From Microbacterium sp. 4R-513 (GTDB lineage Bacteria > Actinomycetota > Actinomycetes > Actinomycetales > Microbacteriaceae): DNA of 64,000 nt. The stretch's first letter is position 1. Every line of letters starts with the position of its first letter. A program made the translations under genes and the position numbers. Under the pieces are notes generated by a model that saw nothing but the letters and a program-made list of their open reading frames with translations, ran no database searches and was not told where the DNA came from. The stretch is taken from contig NZ_CP049256.1 of the NCBI RefSeq assembly GCF_011046485.1, positions 124,001 through 188,000 of the forward strand. The letters run 5' to 3'. Below are positions 24,024 to 31,809 of the stretch, one piece after another.

Positions 24024-25109
24024 TCACTGCCGCGCCGCGATCGCGCGATCAGCGGCGTCTCTCGCCCACGCTTCGGCGGCCGCGAGCGATTCACGTGTGA
24101 GCCCGGCCGGCGCTTCGTGCGCATCCACCACGCGCTGGATGGTCTCGACGATGCCCGGGAAGGGCAGGGTTCCCTCGTGAAAGGCGTCGACCGCCTGCTC
24201 GTTGGCCGCGTTGAAGACGGCCGGATAGGTGCCCCCAGCCCGCCCGACGTGCTTCGCGAGGCGGACCGCGGGGAAGGCCGCGTCGTCGAGGGGTTCGAAG
24301 GTCCAGGATGCCGCGACCGTCCAGTCGATCGGACGCCCGACGCCCGACACCCGGTGCGGCCAGTCGAGGCCGAGCGAGATCGGCAGCCGCATATCGGGCG
24401 GCGAGGCCTGTGCGATCGTCGAGCCGTCGGTGAACTCCACCATCGAGTGCACGATCGACTGCGGGTGCACCACGACGTCGATGCGGTCGTACGGCACGTC
24501 GAACAGCAGGTGCGCCTCGATCACCTCGAGGCCCTTGTTCACGAGGGTCGCCGAGTTCGTCGTGACGACCCGCCCCATGTCCCACGTGGGATGCGCCAGC
24601 GCCTCGGCGGGCGTGACGTCGGCGAGCGACTCGCGGCTCCGGCCGCGGAACGGCCCGCCGGACGCCGTCAGCACCAGCCGGCGCACTTCTTCGCTCGAAC
24701 CCGACCTCAGCGCCTGCGCGATCGCGGAGTGCTCGGAGTCGACGGGCACGATCTGGCCGGGCTTCGCCGCGGCCGTGACGAGGTCCCCGCCGACGATGAG
24801 CGACTCCTTGTTGGCCAGGGCGAGCGTCCGCCCGCACTCGAGCGCTGCGAGGGTCGGTCCGAGGCCCACCGATCCCGTGATGCCGTTGAGCACGACGTCG
24901 GCCTCGACATCACGGACCAGCTGCTCGGCCTCGTCGGCGCCGAGCGCCGTGTCATCCACGTCGAACTCGGCGGCCTGAGCCTCGAGGAGCGCTCGATTCG
25001 AGCCCGCGGAAAGGCCCACGACCTCGAACCGGCGCGGGTTCGCGCGGATCACGTCGAGGGCCTGGGTGCCGATCGAACCGGTGGAGCCGAGGATGAGGAT
25101 GCGCCGCAC
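24024..25109 (-). CDS. dxr: 1-deoxy-D-xylulose-5-phosphate reductoisomerase
   Basis: Second enzyme of the MEP pathway, NADPH-dependent conversion of DXP to MEP. The 361-residue protein starts with the Rossmann motif [17 protein letters not shown] and has [15 protein letters not shown] and [13 protein letters not shown] in the N-terminal domain. The catalytic loop region includes [33 protein letters not shown] and the metal ligands around it. The C-terminal domain holds [17 protein letters not shown] 25109 follows TAGGCT by 6 nt. The 3' end nearly meets the MurE-like gene (9-bp gap). Confidence 0.96.
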   Translation of the reverse strand: MRRILILGSTGSIGTQALDVIRANPRRFEVVGLSAGSNRALLEAQAAEFDVDDTALGADEAEQLVRDVEADVVLNGITGSVGLGPTLAALECGRTLALANKESLIVGGDLVTAAAKPGQIVPVDSEHSAIAQALRSGSSEEVRRLVLTASGGPFRGRSRESLADVTPAEALAHPTWDMGRVVTTNSATLVNKGLEVIEAHLLFDVPYDRIDVVVHPQSIVHSMVEFTDGSTIAQASPPDMRLPISLGLDWPHRVSGVGRPIDWTVAASWTFEPLDDAAFPAVRLAKHVGRAGGTYPAVFNAANEQAVDAFHEGTLPFPGIVETIQRVVDAHEAPAGLTRESLAAAEAWARDAADRAIAARQ

Positions 25110-25115
25110 CTCGTC

Positions 25116-25121
25116 AGCCTA
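25116..25121 (-). promoter_or_regulatory. -10 box of dxr (leaderless)
   Basis: TAGGCT on the minus strand, 6 nt before GTG 25109. The FKBP terminator ends 28 bp upstream of it, so dxr has an independent promoter. Confidence 0.6.
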
Positions 25122-25148
25122 GACGGGGCGCCCCGCCGGAATGCGAAT

Positions 25149-25176
25149 GGGCCCGCCACCGCGAGGTGACGGGCCC
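25149..25176 (-). terminator. Terminator of the FKBP lipoprotein gene
   Basis: Arms 25149-25160 and 25165-25176 (GGGCCCGCCACC against GGTGACGGGCCC) form a 12-bp stem with one G-U-type mismatch and a GCGA loop, beginning 15 bp after the stop codon at 25192. On the minus strand it is followed by ATTCGCATT, a weak U-rich tail. It separates this gene from dxr. Confidence 0.65.
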
Positions 25177-25191
25177 TTTCGGATCGAGGCT

Positions 25192-26145
25192 CTACTGCGC
25201 CGGCGCCTTGGCCACGGCCAGGATGTCGACGACGAAGACCAGCGTCTGACCCTTCAGGTCGGACTCGTTGATGTCGCCCTCGCCGTACGCGACCGAGGGC
25301 GGCAGGACGGCGATGACCTGCGAGCCCACGGTCTCGCCCGTCACGGCGTCCGAGAAGCCCTGGACGACGCCGCTTCCGACCGTGAAGGTGAAGGGCTGCT
25401 TGCCCCACGACTCGTCGAAGACCTCGCCCGAGTTCCACGAGACCCCGTGGTACTGCACGAGCACAGAGTCGCCGGCCTCGACGACGGCGCCGTCGCCCTT
25501 CTTGAGGGTGGCCTTCTTGAACTCGGTGGGGATGTCGCCTTCCGGCAGGGTGACGGTCGGGGAGTCGTCGGAATCCAGCTCGACGGTCGGCATGCCGTCC
25601 ACGGGCTCCTGCGGCTCGCCCCACGCGGCGGACGGGGCGGTGCCGAGGACGTCGATGATGTACACCTGCGCGGGCGTGCCCTGGTCGGTCGACGCAGGGA
25701 ACGCCGCGACGTAGCGCGAGCCGGGCTTGGCGCAGCCGACGACCTGACCCAGTACGCCGTCCGGCGAGATCTGCTGCGGCAGGAGGTCGTCGTTGTAGCC
25801 CTGCGCGCCGAGCTTCTCGCCCGTCGAGGCGTCATAGGCCGAGAGCGCGAACTGCACGAGATCGCCCGACGCGAGGGCGTCGCCCTTGCCCTCGTCCACG
25901 AGGGTCGACTGCAGCTCCGCCACATCGAGCGGCGAGGTGAAGGTCGCGGTCGACTCGGTGCCGACGGCACCGTCGATCTTCACGGAATCGGATGCCTCGC
26001 CCGACTTGACCTGAGCGGAGCACAGGTCGGCTGCCGCGGTGGCCGACGGCGACGACTCCGACTCCGACGGCGCGGCGGTGCAACCGGCGAGGACGAGGGC
26101 CGACATCGCGGCAAGGGACAGGAGAGCGAGCGAACGAGTGCGCAC
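25192..26145 (-). CDS. FKBP-type peptidyl-prolyl isomerase lipoprotein
   Basis: A 317-residue exported isomerase. The signal peptide (VRTRSLALLSLAAMSALVLAGC) ends in a lipobox LAGC, so it is a lipoprotein on the outer face of the membrane. The C-terminal FKBP domain is clear: VEAGDSVLVQYHGVSWNSGEVFDESW, VVQGFSDAVTGETVGSQVIAVLPPSVAYGEG and TLVFVVDILAV. An upstream half of about 120 residues has a weaker, similar beta pattern (SVKIDGAVGTESTATF) and may be a second, degenerate FKBP unit. Start GTG 26145 is chosen because AGAGG lies 8 nt upstream and gives a compact signal peptide; ATG 26181 is the alternative. Its own terminator follows. Confidence 0.9.
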   Translation of the reverse strand: MRTRSLALLSLAAMSALVLAGCTAAPSESESSPSATAAADLCSAQVKSGEASDSVKIDGAVGTESTATFTSPLDVAELQSTLVDEGKGDALASGDLVQFALSAYDASTGEKLGAQGYNDDLLPQQISPDGVLGQVVGCAKPGSRYVAAFPASTDQGTPAQVYIIDVLGTAPSAAWGEPQEPVDGMPTVELDSDDSPTVTLPEGDIPTEFKKATLKKGDGAVVEAGDSVLVQYHGVSWNSGEVFDESWGKQPFTFTVGSGVVQGFSDAVTGETVGSQVIAVLPPSVAYGEGDINESDLKGQTLVFVVDILAVAKAPAQ

Positions 26146-26247
26146 AGAAGACCTCTGAGAAAGGGGAAGCGGAGACTCCATCTTTCCCTAAGTTTCTTCT
26201 GAGCGCGCTGAGAGGAGGTCATGCGCGTCACGGAATGGGACCCGGAG

Positions 26248-26253
26248 TACCCT
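26248..26253 (+). promoter_or_regulatory. -10 box upstream of the acyltransferase gene
   Basis: TACCCT, then 6 nt, then GTG 26260, the spacing of the other leaderless starts here. The GTG frame does not run into the acyltransferase unless one G is removed at 26299-26303. Confidence 0.5.
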
Positions 26254-26320
26254 CGACGGGTGACATTCCCGGAGCCGTCCGCCGCGCCGTCCACCGACGG
26301 GGGAGGCTCCTGCGACCCGC

Positions 26321-27034
26321 ATGGGCGCCACGTACGCGCTCGGCCGATTCATCATCACGCCGCTCGGCCGGCTCGTGTATCGGCCGCATGTCGAGGGCAA
26401 GGCGAACGTGCCGAAGAGCGGACCGGTCATCTTCGCGAGCAATCACCTCTCCTTCATCGACTCCATCGCGATCCCGGTCGCCGCGCCGCGGCCCGTACAC
26501 TTTCTCGCCAAGTCGAGCTACTTCGACGGCAAGGGCCTCTCCGGCTGGGCGTCGCGCGAGTTCTTCACGGCGATCGGAGCCATCCCCGTCCAGCGCGGCG
26601 CCGGGCAGGCCGCACTGGATGCCCTCGATCAGCAGCGACGGCTCCTCGAGGAAGGCAAGGCCGTCGCCCTCTATCCCGAAGGCACGCGTTCGCTCGACGG
26701 GCGCCTATACAAGGGGCGGACCGGCGTCGCATTCCTCGCGTTGCAGACGGGGGCGCCGGTCGTTCCGGTCGGACTGATCGGCACCGACAAGGTCATGCCG
26801 GTCGGCGCCAAGATGCCCTCGCTCAGCGAGCGCGTCTCTGTGCGGTTCGGCAAGCCGATCGACGTCTCGCATCACGGCACCGCCGAATCCGGCCGCGCCC
26901 GTCGCCTCGCCACCGACGAGATCATGGCGGCGATCCACGCGCTCTCCGGTCAGGAGCTCGCCAACGCGTACAACGAGTCGCCGGCGCACGGCATCGACCG
27001 GATCAAGCAAGTCCTGCCGCACGAGCGCCGTTAG
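26321..27034 (+). CDS. 1-acyl-sn-glycerol-3-phosphate acyltransferase (PlsC family)
   Basis: A 237-residue membrane-associated acyltransferase of glycerophospholipid synthesis. Motif I is NHLSFID (HX4D), with FTAIGAIPVQRG and LYPEGTRSLDG (the EGTR phosphate-binding motif) following, then APVVPVGLIGTDKVMP. No SD sequence lies at a useful distance before ATG 26321. A good leaderless promoter (TACCCT, 6 nt, GTG 26260) lies upstream in a different frame. Removing one G from the GGGGG run at 26299-26303 would join that start to this gene, adding about 20 residues (MTFPEPSAAPSTDGEAPATR). So the N-terminus may be truncated by an indel or read error. Confidence 0.85.
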   Translation: MGATYALGRFIITPLGRLVYRPHVEGKANVPKSGPVIFASNHLSFIDSIAIPVAAPRPVHFLAKSSYFDGKGLSGWASREFFTAIGAIPVQRGAGQAALDALDQQRRLLEEGKAVALYPEGTRSLDGRLYKGRTGVAFLALQTGAPVVPVGLIGTDKVMPVGAKMPSLSERVSVRFGKPIDVSHHGTAESGRARRLATDEIMAAIHALSGQELANAYNESPAHGIDRIKQVLPHERR

Positions 27035-27068
27035 CCGCCGCGCGGCGGAGCGCTCAGGCGCCGAGCGC

Positions 27069-27548
27069 TCAGGCCGGCTGCGCGACCTCGATCTTCGGCT
27101 TGTGGAGCACGGGGAAGTTCACCGAGTTGGCGATGAAGCACCAGGCGTGAGCCTGCTCGTGCGCCTTCATCGCGGCATCCGTCATCGACGCATCCGCGAC
27201 GGTCACGTGGGGGTGCAGTGTCACCTCCGTGAATCGGCCGCCGCCGCGTCCGTCTTCGATCATGAGACCGGATGCCTCGTCGTGATAGGCGACGACGACG
27301 ACTCCCGCCTGGACGCACGCGTGCAGGTACGACAGCAGGTGGCACTGGCTCAGCGAGGCGAGGAGCATGTCCTCGGGGTTCCACTTGGCGGGATCGCCGC
27401 GAAAGGGCTTGTCCGCCGACGCGAGCATCGTCGGCTTGCCTTCGATCTCGATCGTCGTGGAGCGGTCGTAGTCCCGGTACCCCGTCGTGCCGGTGCCCCG
27501 GTTGCCCGTCCAGGTGGAGTGCAGACGGTATCGATGCTCGCCGAACAT
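27069..27548 (-). CDS. OsmC family peroxiredoxin-like protein
   Basis: A 159-residue OsmC/YhfA-type protein. The two reactive cysteines are seen in LASLSQCHLLSYLHACVQAG and in QAHAWCFIANSVNFPV, separated by about 60 residues as in the family. These enzymes reduce organic hydroperoxides with a thiol reductant. The N-terminus (HRYRLHSTWTGNRGTGTTGYRDY) fits the swapped beta strands of the dimer. Start ATG 27548 lies 6 nt after AAGACT, a near-match -10 box; the frame is open further back, antisense to the asparaginase gene. It is divergent from that gene. Confidence 0.9.
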   Translation of the reverse strand: MFGEHRYRLHSTWTGNRGTGTTGYRDYDRSTTIEIEGKPTMLASADKPFRGDPAKWNPEDMLLASLSQCHLLSYLHACVQAGVVVVAYHDEASGLMIEDGRGGGRFTEVTLHPHVTVADASMTDAAMKAHEQAHAWCFIANSVNFPVLHKPKIEVAQPA

Positions 27549-27554
27549 GCGCCC

Positions 27555-27560
27555 AGTCTT
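27555..27560 (-). promoter_or_regulatory. Candidate -10 box of osmC (leaderless)
   Basis: AAGACT on the minus strand, 6 nt before ATG 27548. The first base departs from TANNNT. Confidence 0.4.
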
Positions 27561-27590
27561 CCACGCGCAGGAGCGGCCTCGGCCCGGCGG

Positions 27591-27596
27591 TAGGCT
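27591..27596 (+). promoter_or_regulatory. -10 box of the asparaginase operon (leaderless)
   Basis: TAGGCT, 6 nt, then GTG 27603. A second in-frame GTG at 27600 would leave only 3 nt, so 27603 is preferred. Confidence 0.6.
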
Positions 27597-27602
27597 GGCG
27601 TG

Positions 27603-28592
27603 GTGCCGCAGACCTTCGCCGCCGCAGACGCCGTCGAGCTCGCCGTCGTCGAACGCAGCGGCTTCGTCGAGTCGCGGCATTCCGGCGCTGCCGTCGTTCT
27701 CTCGGCGGACGGCGTCGTGGTCGAGCGCCTCGGCGATGTCGAGTCGCCGATCCTGCCGCGGTCGAGCCTCAAGCCGCTCCAGGCCCTCGCGTGCCTCACG
27801 GCGGGCGCCCCCCTCGAGGGCGAGATGCTCGTGCTCGCGGCGGCGAGCCACTCCGGCACCGACCGCCACGTCTCCGTCGTGCGCGACATCCTCGACGCCG
27901 CGCGTCTCGGCGAAGAAGACCTCGGCTGCCCCCCGGCGTGGCCGCTGGATCAGGCGACCCGCGACGAGATGGTCCGGGATCACGCCGAGCCTGCCCGCAT
28001 CCGCATGAACTGCTCCGGCAAGCATGCGGCGATGCTCCTCACCTGCACGACGACGGGGTGGGATCCGCGCGGCTACCTCGAGCCCGAGCATCCCCTCCAG
28101 GTCCACATCCGCGAGGTCATCGAGCGTCTCATCGGCGAGAAGGTCTCAGCGACGGCGGTGGACGGGTGCGGCGCGCCGGTCTACGCGATGAGCCTCATGG
28201 GCCTGTCCAAGGCGATCCACCGCATCGGCACGGCATCCCAGACTTCGCCGTTCGCGCTCCACCGTCAGGCGGGCACACTTGTCCGCGCGGTTCGCGCCGA
28301 TCCGTGGGCGATCGACGGCCCCGGACGGCCCGATACGATCGCGATCGAGCGGCTGGGCGTCTTCGCGAAGACGGGTGCCGAAGGCGTGCTCGTCATGGTC
28401 GCTCCTGACGGAACCACGGTGACGCTCAAGATGCTCGACGGCAGCAGCCGGGCGGCCACGGCCGTCGCGCTGCGGCTGCTCGAGCGCGCTGGCGCGCTCA
28501 CGTCGGCGGACGTCGCGGACGCCATGCAGAAGCTCCCGCTGTCGGTGACCGGCGGCGGCCGAGATGTCGGGGCCATCCGCCCCGCTTTCTAG
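27603..28592 (+). CDS. L-asparaginase, thermolabile (Asparaginase_II) family
   Basis: A 329-residue hydrolase that turns asparagine into aspartate and ammonia. It belongs to the Rhizobium-type family, unrelated to E. coli AnsA/B. Visible features are the SxxK pair in LPRSSLKPLQALACL, ASHSGTDRHV, the conserved NCSGKHAAMLLTC with its Cys and Lys, and VDGCGAPVYAMSL. The structure resembles penicillin-binding and glutaminase folds. GTG 27603 is chosen by promoter spacing. ald follows after a 33-nt gap with a strong ribosome binding site, so the two probably form an amino acid nitrogen operon. Confidence 0.9.
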   Translation: MPQTFAAADAVELAVVERSGFVESRHSGAAVVLSADGVVVERLGDVESPILPRSSLKPLQALACLTAGAPLEGEMLVLAAASHSGTDRHVSVVRDILDAARLGEEDLGCPPAWPLDQATRDEMVRDHAEPARIRMNCSGKHAAMLLTCTTTGWDPRGYLEPEHPLQVHIREVIERLIGEKVSATAVDGCGAPVYAMSLMGLSKAIHRIGTASQTSPFALHRQAGTLVRAVRADPWAIDGPGRPDTIAIERLGVFAKTGAEGVLVMVAPDGTTVTLKMLDGSSRAATAVALRLLERAGALTSADVADAMQKLPLSVTGGGRDVGAIRPAF

Positions 28593-28625
28593 CGAGCTCC
28601 CACAAGGAGCGGAAAGGAACGATCA

Positions 28626-29741
28626 ATGAGGATCTCCGTCCCTACCGAGATCAAGAACAACGAGTACCGCGTCGCGCTCACCCCGTCCGGCGTGCACGAC
28701 CTCGCCGCCGCCGGGCACGAGGTGTTCGTGCAGCGCGGCGCGGGCGAGGGATCGTCGATGCCGGACGCCGAGTACGAGGCAGCCGGTGCGACGCTCCTCG
28801 ACGACGCTGCCGAGGTCTGGGCGAGGGCCGAACTCCTCCTCAAGGTGAAGGAGCCGATCGAGAGCGAGTACGGCTACTTCCGTGACGACCTCGTGCTGTT
28901 CACCTACCTGCACCTCGCGGCCGACCGCCCGCTCACAGAGCGCCTCGTCGCTGACCGCGTCACCGCCATCGCCTACGAGACCGTCCAGCTCCCGGGTGGC
29001 GGGCTCCCCCTCCTCGCGCCGATGAGCGAGGTTGCGGGCCGACTGGCGCCGACCGTCGGCGCTGCGACGCTCATGCGCTCGGCGGGCGGGCTCGGACTCC
29101 TCATGTCCGGAGTCCCCGGCACGCGTCCCGCGCGCGTCACGGTCATCGGCGGCGGAGTCGCCGGCGCGAACGCCGCCGTCATCGCGGTCGGGCTCGGGGC
29201 CGACGTCACGGTGTTCGACACCAACGTCCAGCGCCTGCGCTACCTCGACGACCACTTTCAGGGCCGCGTGAAGACCGCGGCATCCAACCCGCTCGATCTC
29301 GACCGCGCGGTCACGGACTCGGATCTGGTGATCGGCTCGGTGCTCATCCCGGGTGCGAAGGCGCCCAAGCTCGTCACGAACGACATGGTGAGCCGCATGC
29401 GGCCCGGAAGCGTCCTCGTCGACATCGCGGTCGACCAGGGCGGATGCTTCGAAGACACGCGCCCGACGACGCACGCCGATCCCACCTTCCCGGTTCACGG
29501 CAGCATCTTCTACTGCGTCGCGAACATGCCCGGCGCCGTCCCGAACACGTCGACGTCGGCGCTGACGAACGCCACCCTCCCGTACATCCGTCAGATCGTG
29601 CGATCGGGATGGAAGGACGCTCTGCGCCGGGATCCGGCCCTCGCCGCCGGGCTCAACACGGTGGACGGCACCGTCGCCAACGAGGGCGTCGCGACAGCGC
29701 ACGGCCTCGAACTGTCGCCGCTCGCGGGCGTTCTCGCCTGA
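28626..29741 (+). CDS. ald: Alanine dehydrogenase
   Basis: A 371-residue NAD-dependent enzyme interconverting alanine and pyruvate plus ammonia. The N-terminal MRISVPTEIKNNEYRVALTPSGV and LLLKVKEPIESEY are typical, with the catalytic Lys in VKEP. YLHLAADRPLT carries the active-site His. The NAD site VTVIGGGVAGANAAVIAVGLGADVTV has the GXGXXG-like fingerprint. Asp and His in later loops (IAVDQGGCFE, HGSIFYCVANMPGAVP) are conserved. GAAAGGA lies 6 nt upstream of the ATG. It may consume or release the ammonia handled by the asparaginase. Confidence 0.97.
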   Translation: MRISVPTEIKNNEYRVALTPSGVHDLAAAGHEVFVQRGAGEGSSMPDAEYEAAGATLLDDAAEVWARAELLLKVKEPIESEYGYFRDDLVLFTYLHLAADRPLTERLVADRVTAIAYETVQLPGGGLPLLAPMSEVAGRLAPTVGAATLMRSAGGLGLLMSGVPGTRPARVTVIGGGVAGANAAVIAVGLGADVTVFDTNVQRLRYLDDHFQGRVKTAASNPLDLDRAVTDSDLVIGSVLIPGAKAPKLVTNDMVSRMRPGSVLVDIAVDQGGCFEDTRPTTHADPTFPVHGSIFYCVANMPGAVPNTSTSALTNATLPYIRQIVRSGWKDALRRDPALAAGLNTVDGTVANEGVATAHGLELSPLAGVLA

Positions 29742-29745
29742 ATCG

Positions 29746-30129
29746 ATGCTGATGGCCGACGCCGTCTGGACCGTCGAGGACCATCTCGCACAGGGCGATG
29801 AGCGAACCGTCGCCCTGTGGCACCGCTTCGCCTCGATCCTGGAGGGGTTCGGGCCGACCACCCTGTCGGTCAGCAAGACCACCGTGACCTTCAAGGGCTC
29901 GCGGCGGGGGTTCGCGGGCGCCCGGCCGACAGCCGAGGCGCTCGTGGGCTACTTCGATCTCATGCGCGAGCTTCCCGCCGACCGCCGGGTGCGCAGTGCG
30001 TCGCGCTTCGACCGCAACCTGGTCGTGCACCACTTCACGGTGACGGATGCCTCGGACCTCGACGCCGAGTTCGTCGGCTGGCTCGAGGAGGCCTACGCCG
30101 TGGGCAACGGCGCGCACCTGCGCCGCTGA
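29746..30129 (+). CDS. DUF5655 domain protein
   Basis: A 127-residue soluble protein starting 4 nt after the ald stop, so it is the last gene of that operon. Conserved-looking stretches are LWHRFASILEGFGP, TVTFKGSRRGFAGARP, RSASRFDRNLVVHHFTV and DLDAEFVGWLEEAYAVG. This pattern matches DUF5655, found alone or at the ends of other enzymes; no activity is known. ATG 29746 and ATG 29752 are both in frame. There is no signal peptide or membrane helix. Confidence 0.78.
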   Translation: MLMADAVWTVEDHLAQGDERTVALWHRFASILEGFGPTTLSVSKTTVTFKGSRRGFAGARPTAEALVGYFDLMRELPADRRVRSASRFDRNLVVHHFTVTDASDLDAEFVGWLEEAYAVGNGAHLRR

Positions 30130-30189
30130 GCGCGGACCCCCGCTCCGGCGGTTCGCGGGGCTTCACCCGCGGACCGCCGGTGGGCCGGC

Positions 30190-31755
30190 CTAGGCGAGGC
30201 CGCCGTCGATCGAGCGGGCGTAGTCCGCGGGATCCTCGGGCACCAGCACCGGCGTCTCGCGGTTGAGGCTCTCGCCGCGGAAGAACGGCTTCGCGCGGGG
30301 GAAGAAGTACCACAGGAACATCAGCAGCACGCCGAACGCGAGCGCGCCGATGCCCATGACGAACGTTCCCCCGATGCCGAGGAGCACCGTGTAGCCGTAG
30401 TCGACGTCGTACATGTCGATCGCGGACTGCACGAACGCGTACGTCAGCATGAGCGCCCCGACCAGCGGGAAGAGGAACTTGTAGAAGAAGTTCCTCGTCG
30501 AGGTGAAGAGTTCGCTGCGGAAGTACCAGACGCACGCGTACCCGGTGATCGCGTAGTAGAACGCGATCGCGAGCCCCAGCGACAGGATCGAGTCCTGCAG
30601 GATGTTGTCGCTGATCAGCGTCATGCCGATGTAGTACACGCTCGCGACGATGCCCATGGCCAGCGTCGAGAAGGACGGCGTCTTGTACTCGGGGTGGACG
30701 TCGGCGAACTTCTTCGGCAGCGCCTTGTACGCCGCCATCGCCAGCGTTCCGCGTGCGGTCGGCAGGATCGTCGTCTGAGTGGAGGAGATCGCCGAGATCA
30801 TGACGGCGACGACGAGCACCCAGCCGACGGGCCCGAGGAGACCATCCTTGATCGCCAGGAAGAAGTCGTCGGCGTTCGCCTCGTTCCCGAGTCCGGTGCC
30901 GGTCTCGCCGAGTCCGGCGTACATCATGGCGGCCACCGTCACGCCCACGTAGGTGACGAGGAGGATGACGGTCGTGAGCAGCGCCGCGCGACCCGGGATG
31001 CGCTTCGGGTCCTTCGTCTCCTCGTTGAGGGCGAGGCAGGTGTCCCAGCCCCAGTAGATGAAGATCGCCAAGAGGATCGCCTCGATGAAGCCCGACCAGT
31101 CGGTGAAGGCGAAGGGGTTGAACCACGACAGGTCGAAGGGGGTCGGGTCCGGAGCCGTGCCGGCGAAGAACTGCCAGAGGGCTGCGATCACGAAGACCGC
31201 GAGGGCGAGGTACTGGATGCCGAGCAGCACGTTCTGGATGCGCTCGCCGATCTCGACGCCGCGCCAGCTGACCCACGTCATCGCCGCGATGAAGACGACG
31301 CCGGTCGCCGTCACGAGCGGCACATTGTCGGAGAGCAGAGCATCCTCCGAGGTGCCGACGATTCCGTCGACGAGCGCCCAGAAGTAGATCGCTGCGATCT
31401 GCGCGAGGTTCGCGAGCACCACCGTGCCGGCGACCGCGACGCCCCAGCCGCCCAGCCAGCCCACCCAGGGCCCGAACGCCTTCGTGCCCCACGTGAAGGT
31501 GGTGCCGCAGTCGGGGATCTTGTTGTTGAGCTCTCGGTAGGCGAAGGCGATGAAGAGCATCGGCACGAAGGCTATGACGAAGGCGATCGGCGCCTGTGCG
31601 CCGACCGCGAGCACCACGAAGCCGAGGGTCGCGACGAGGGAGTAGACGGGAGCGGTCGAGGCGAGGCCGATGACCGTGGAACCCCACAGTCCGAGAGCCC
31701 CCGCCTTGAGACCTTTGCCGTCGGGCCGGTTCAGGTCGATAGGGGTAGTAGACAC
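30190..31755 (-). CDS. Amino acid permease (APC family)
   Basis: A 521-residue transporter with about twelve transmembrane helices. The first helix carries the unwound GLWGSTVIGLASTAPVYSLVATLG stretch typical of APC carriers, followed by FVPMLFIAFAYRELN, then CGTTFTWGTKAFGPWVGWLGGWGV. It resembles actinobacterial permeases annotated for putrescine, ethanolamine or amino acids; the substrate cannot be told from sequence. Start GTG 31755 is chosen by TACGTT 7 nt upstream; the open frame begins 12 codons earlier. The region after residue about 490 (EDPADYARSIDGGLA) is a short cytoplasmic tail. It lies just downstream of the asparaginase/ald operon in the opposite direction. Confidence 0.9.
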   Translation of the reverse strand: MSTTPIDLNRPDGKGLKAGALGLWGSTVIGLASTAPVYSLVATLGFVVLAVGAQAPIAFVIAFVPMLFIAFAYRELNNKIPDCGTTFTWGTKAFGPWVGWLGGWGVAVAGTVVLANLAQIAAIYFWALVDGIVGTSEDALLSDNVPLVTATGVVFIAAMTWVSWRGVEIGERIQNVLLGIQYLALAVFVIAALWQFFAGTAPDPTPFDLSWFNPFAFTDWSGFIEAILLAIFIYWGWDTCLALNEETKDPKRIPGRAALLTTVILLVTYVGVTVAAMMYAGLGETGTGLGNEANADDFFLAIKDGLLGPVGWVLVVAVMISAISSTQTTILPTARGTLAMAAYKALPKKFADVHPEYKTPSFSTLAMGIVASVYYIGMTLISDNILQDSILSLGLAIAFYYAITGYACVWYFRSELFTSTRNFFYKFLFPLVGALMLTYAFVQSAIDMYDVDYGYTVLLGIGGTFVMGIGALAFGVLLMFLWYFFPRAKPFFRGESLNRETPVLVPEDPADYARSIDGGLA

Positions 31756-31762
31756 AAGGTGA

Positions 31763-31768
31763 AACGTA
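31763..31768 (-). promoter_or_regulatory. -10 box of the APC permease gene (leaderless)
   Basis: TACGTT on the minus strand, 7 nt before GTG 31755. Confidence 0.55.
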
Positions 31769-31809
31769 GGGCCGCCGTCGTGGGCGGTCAAGGAACGATC
31801 CGGTCACGC

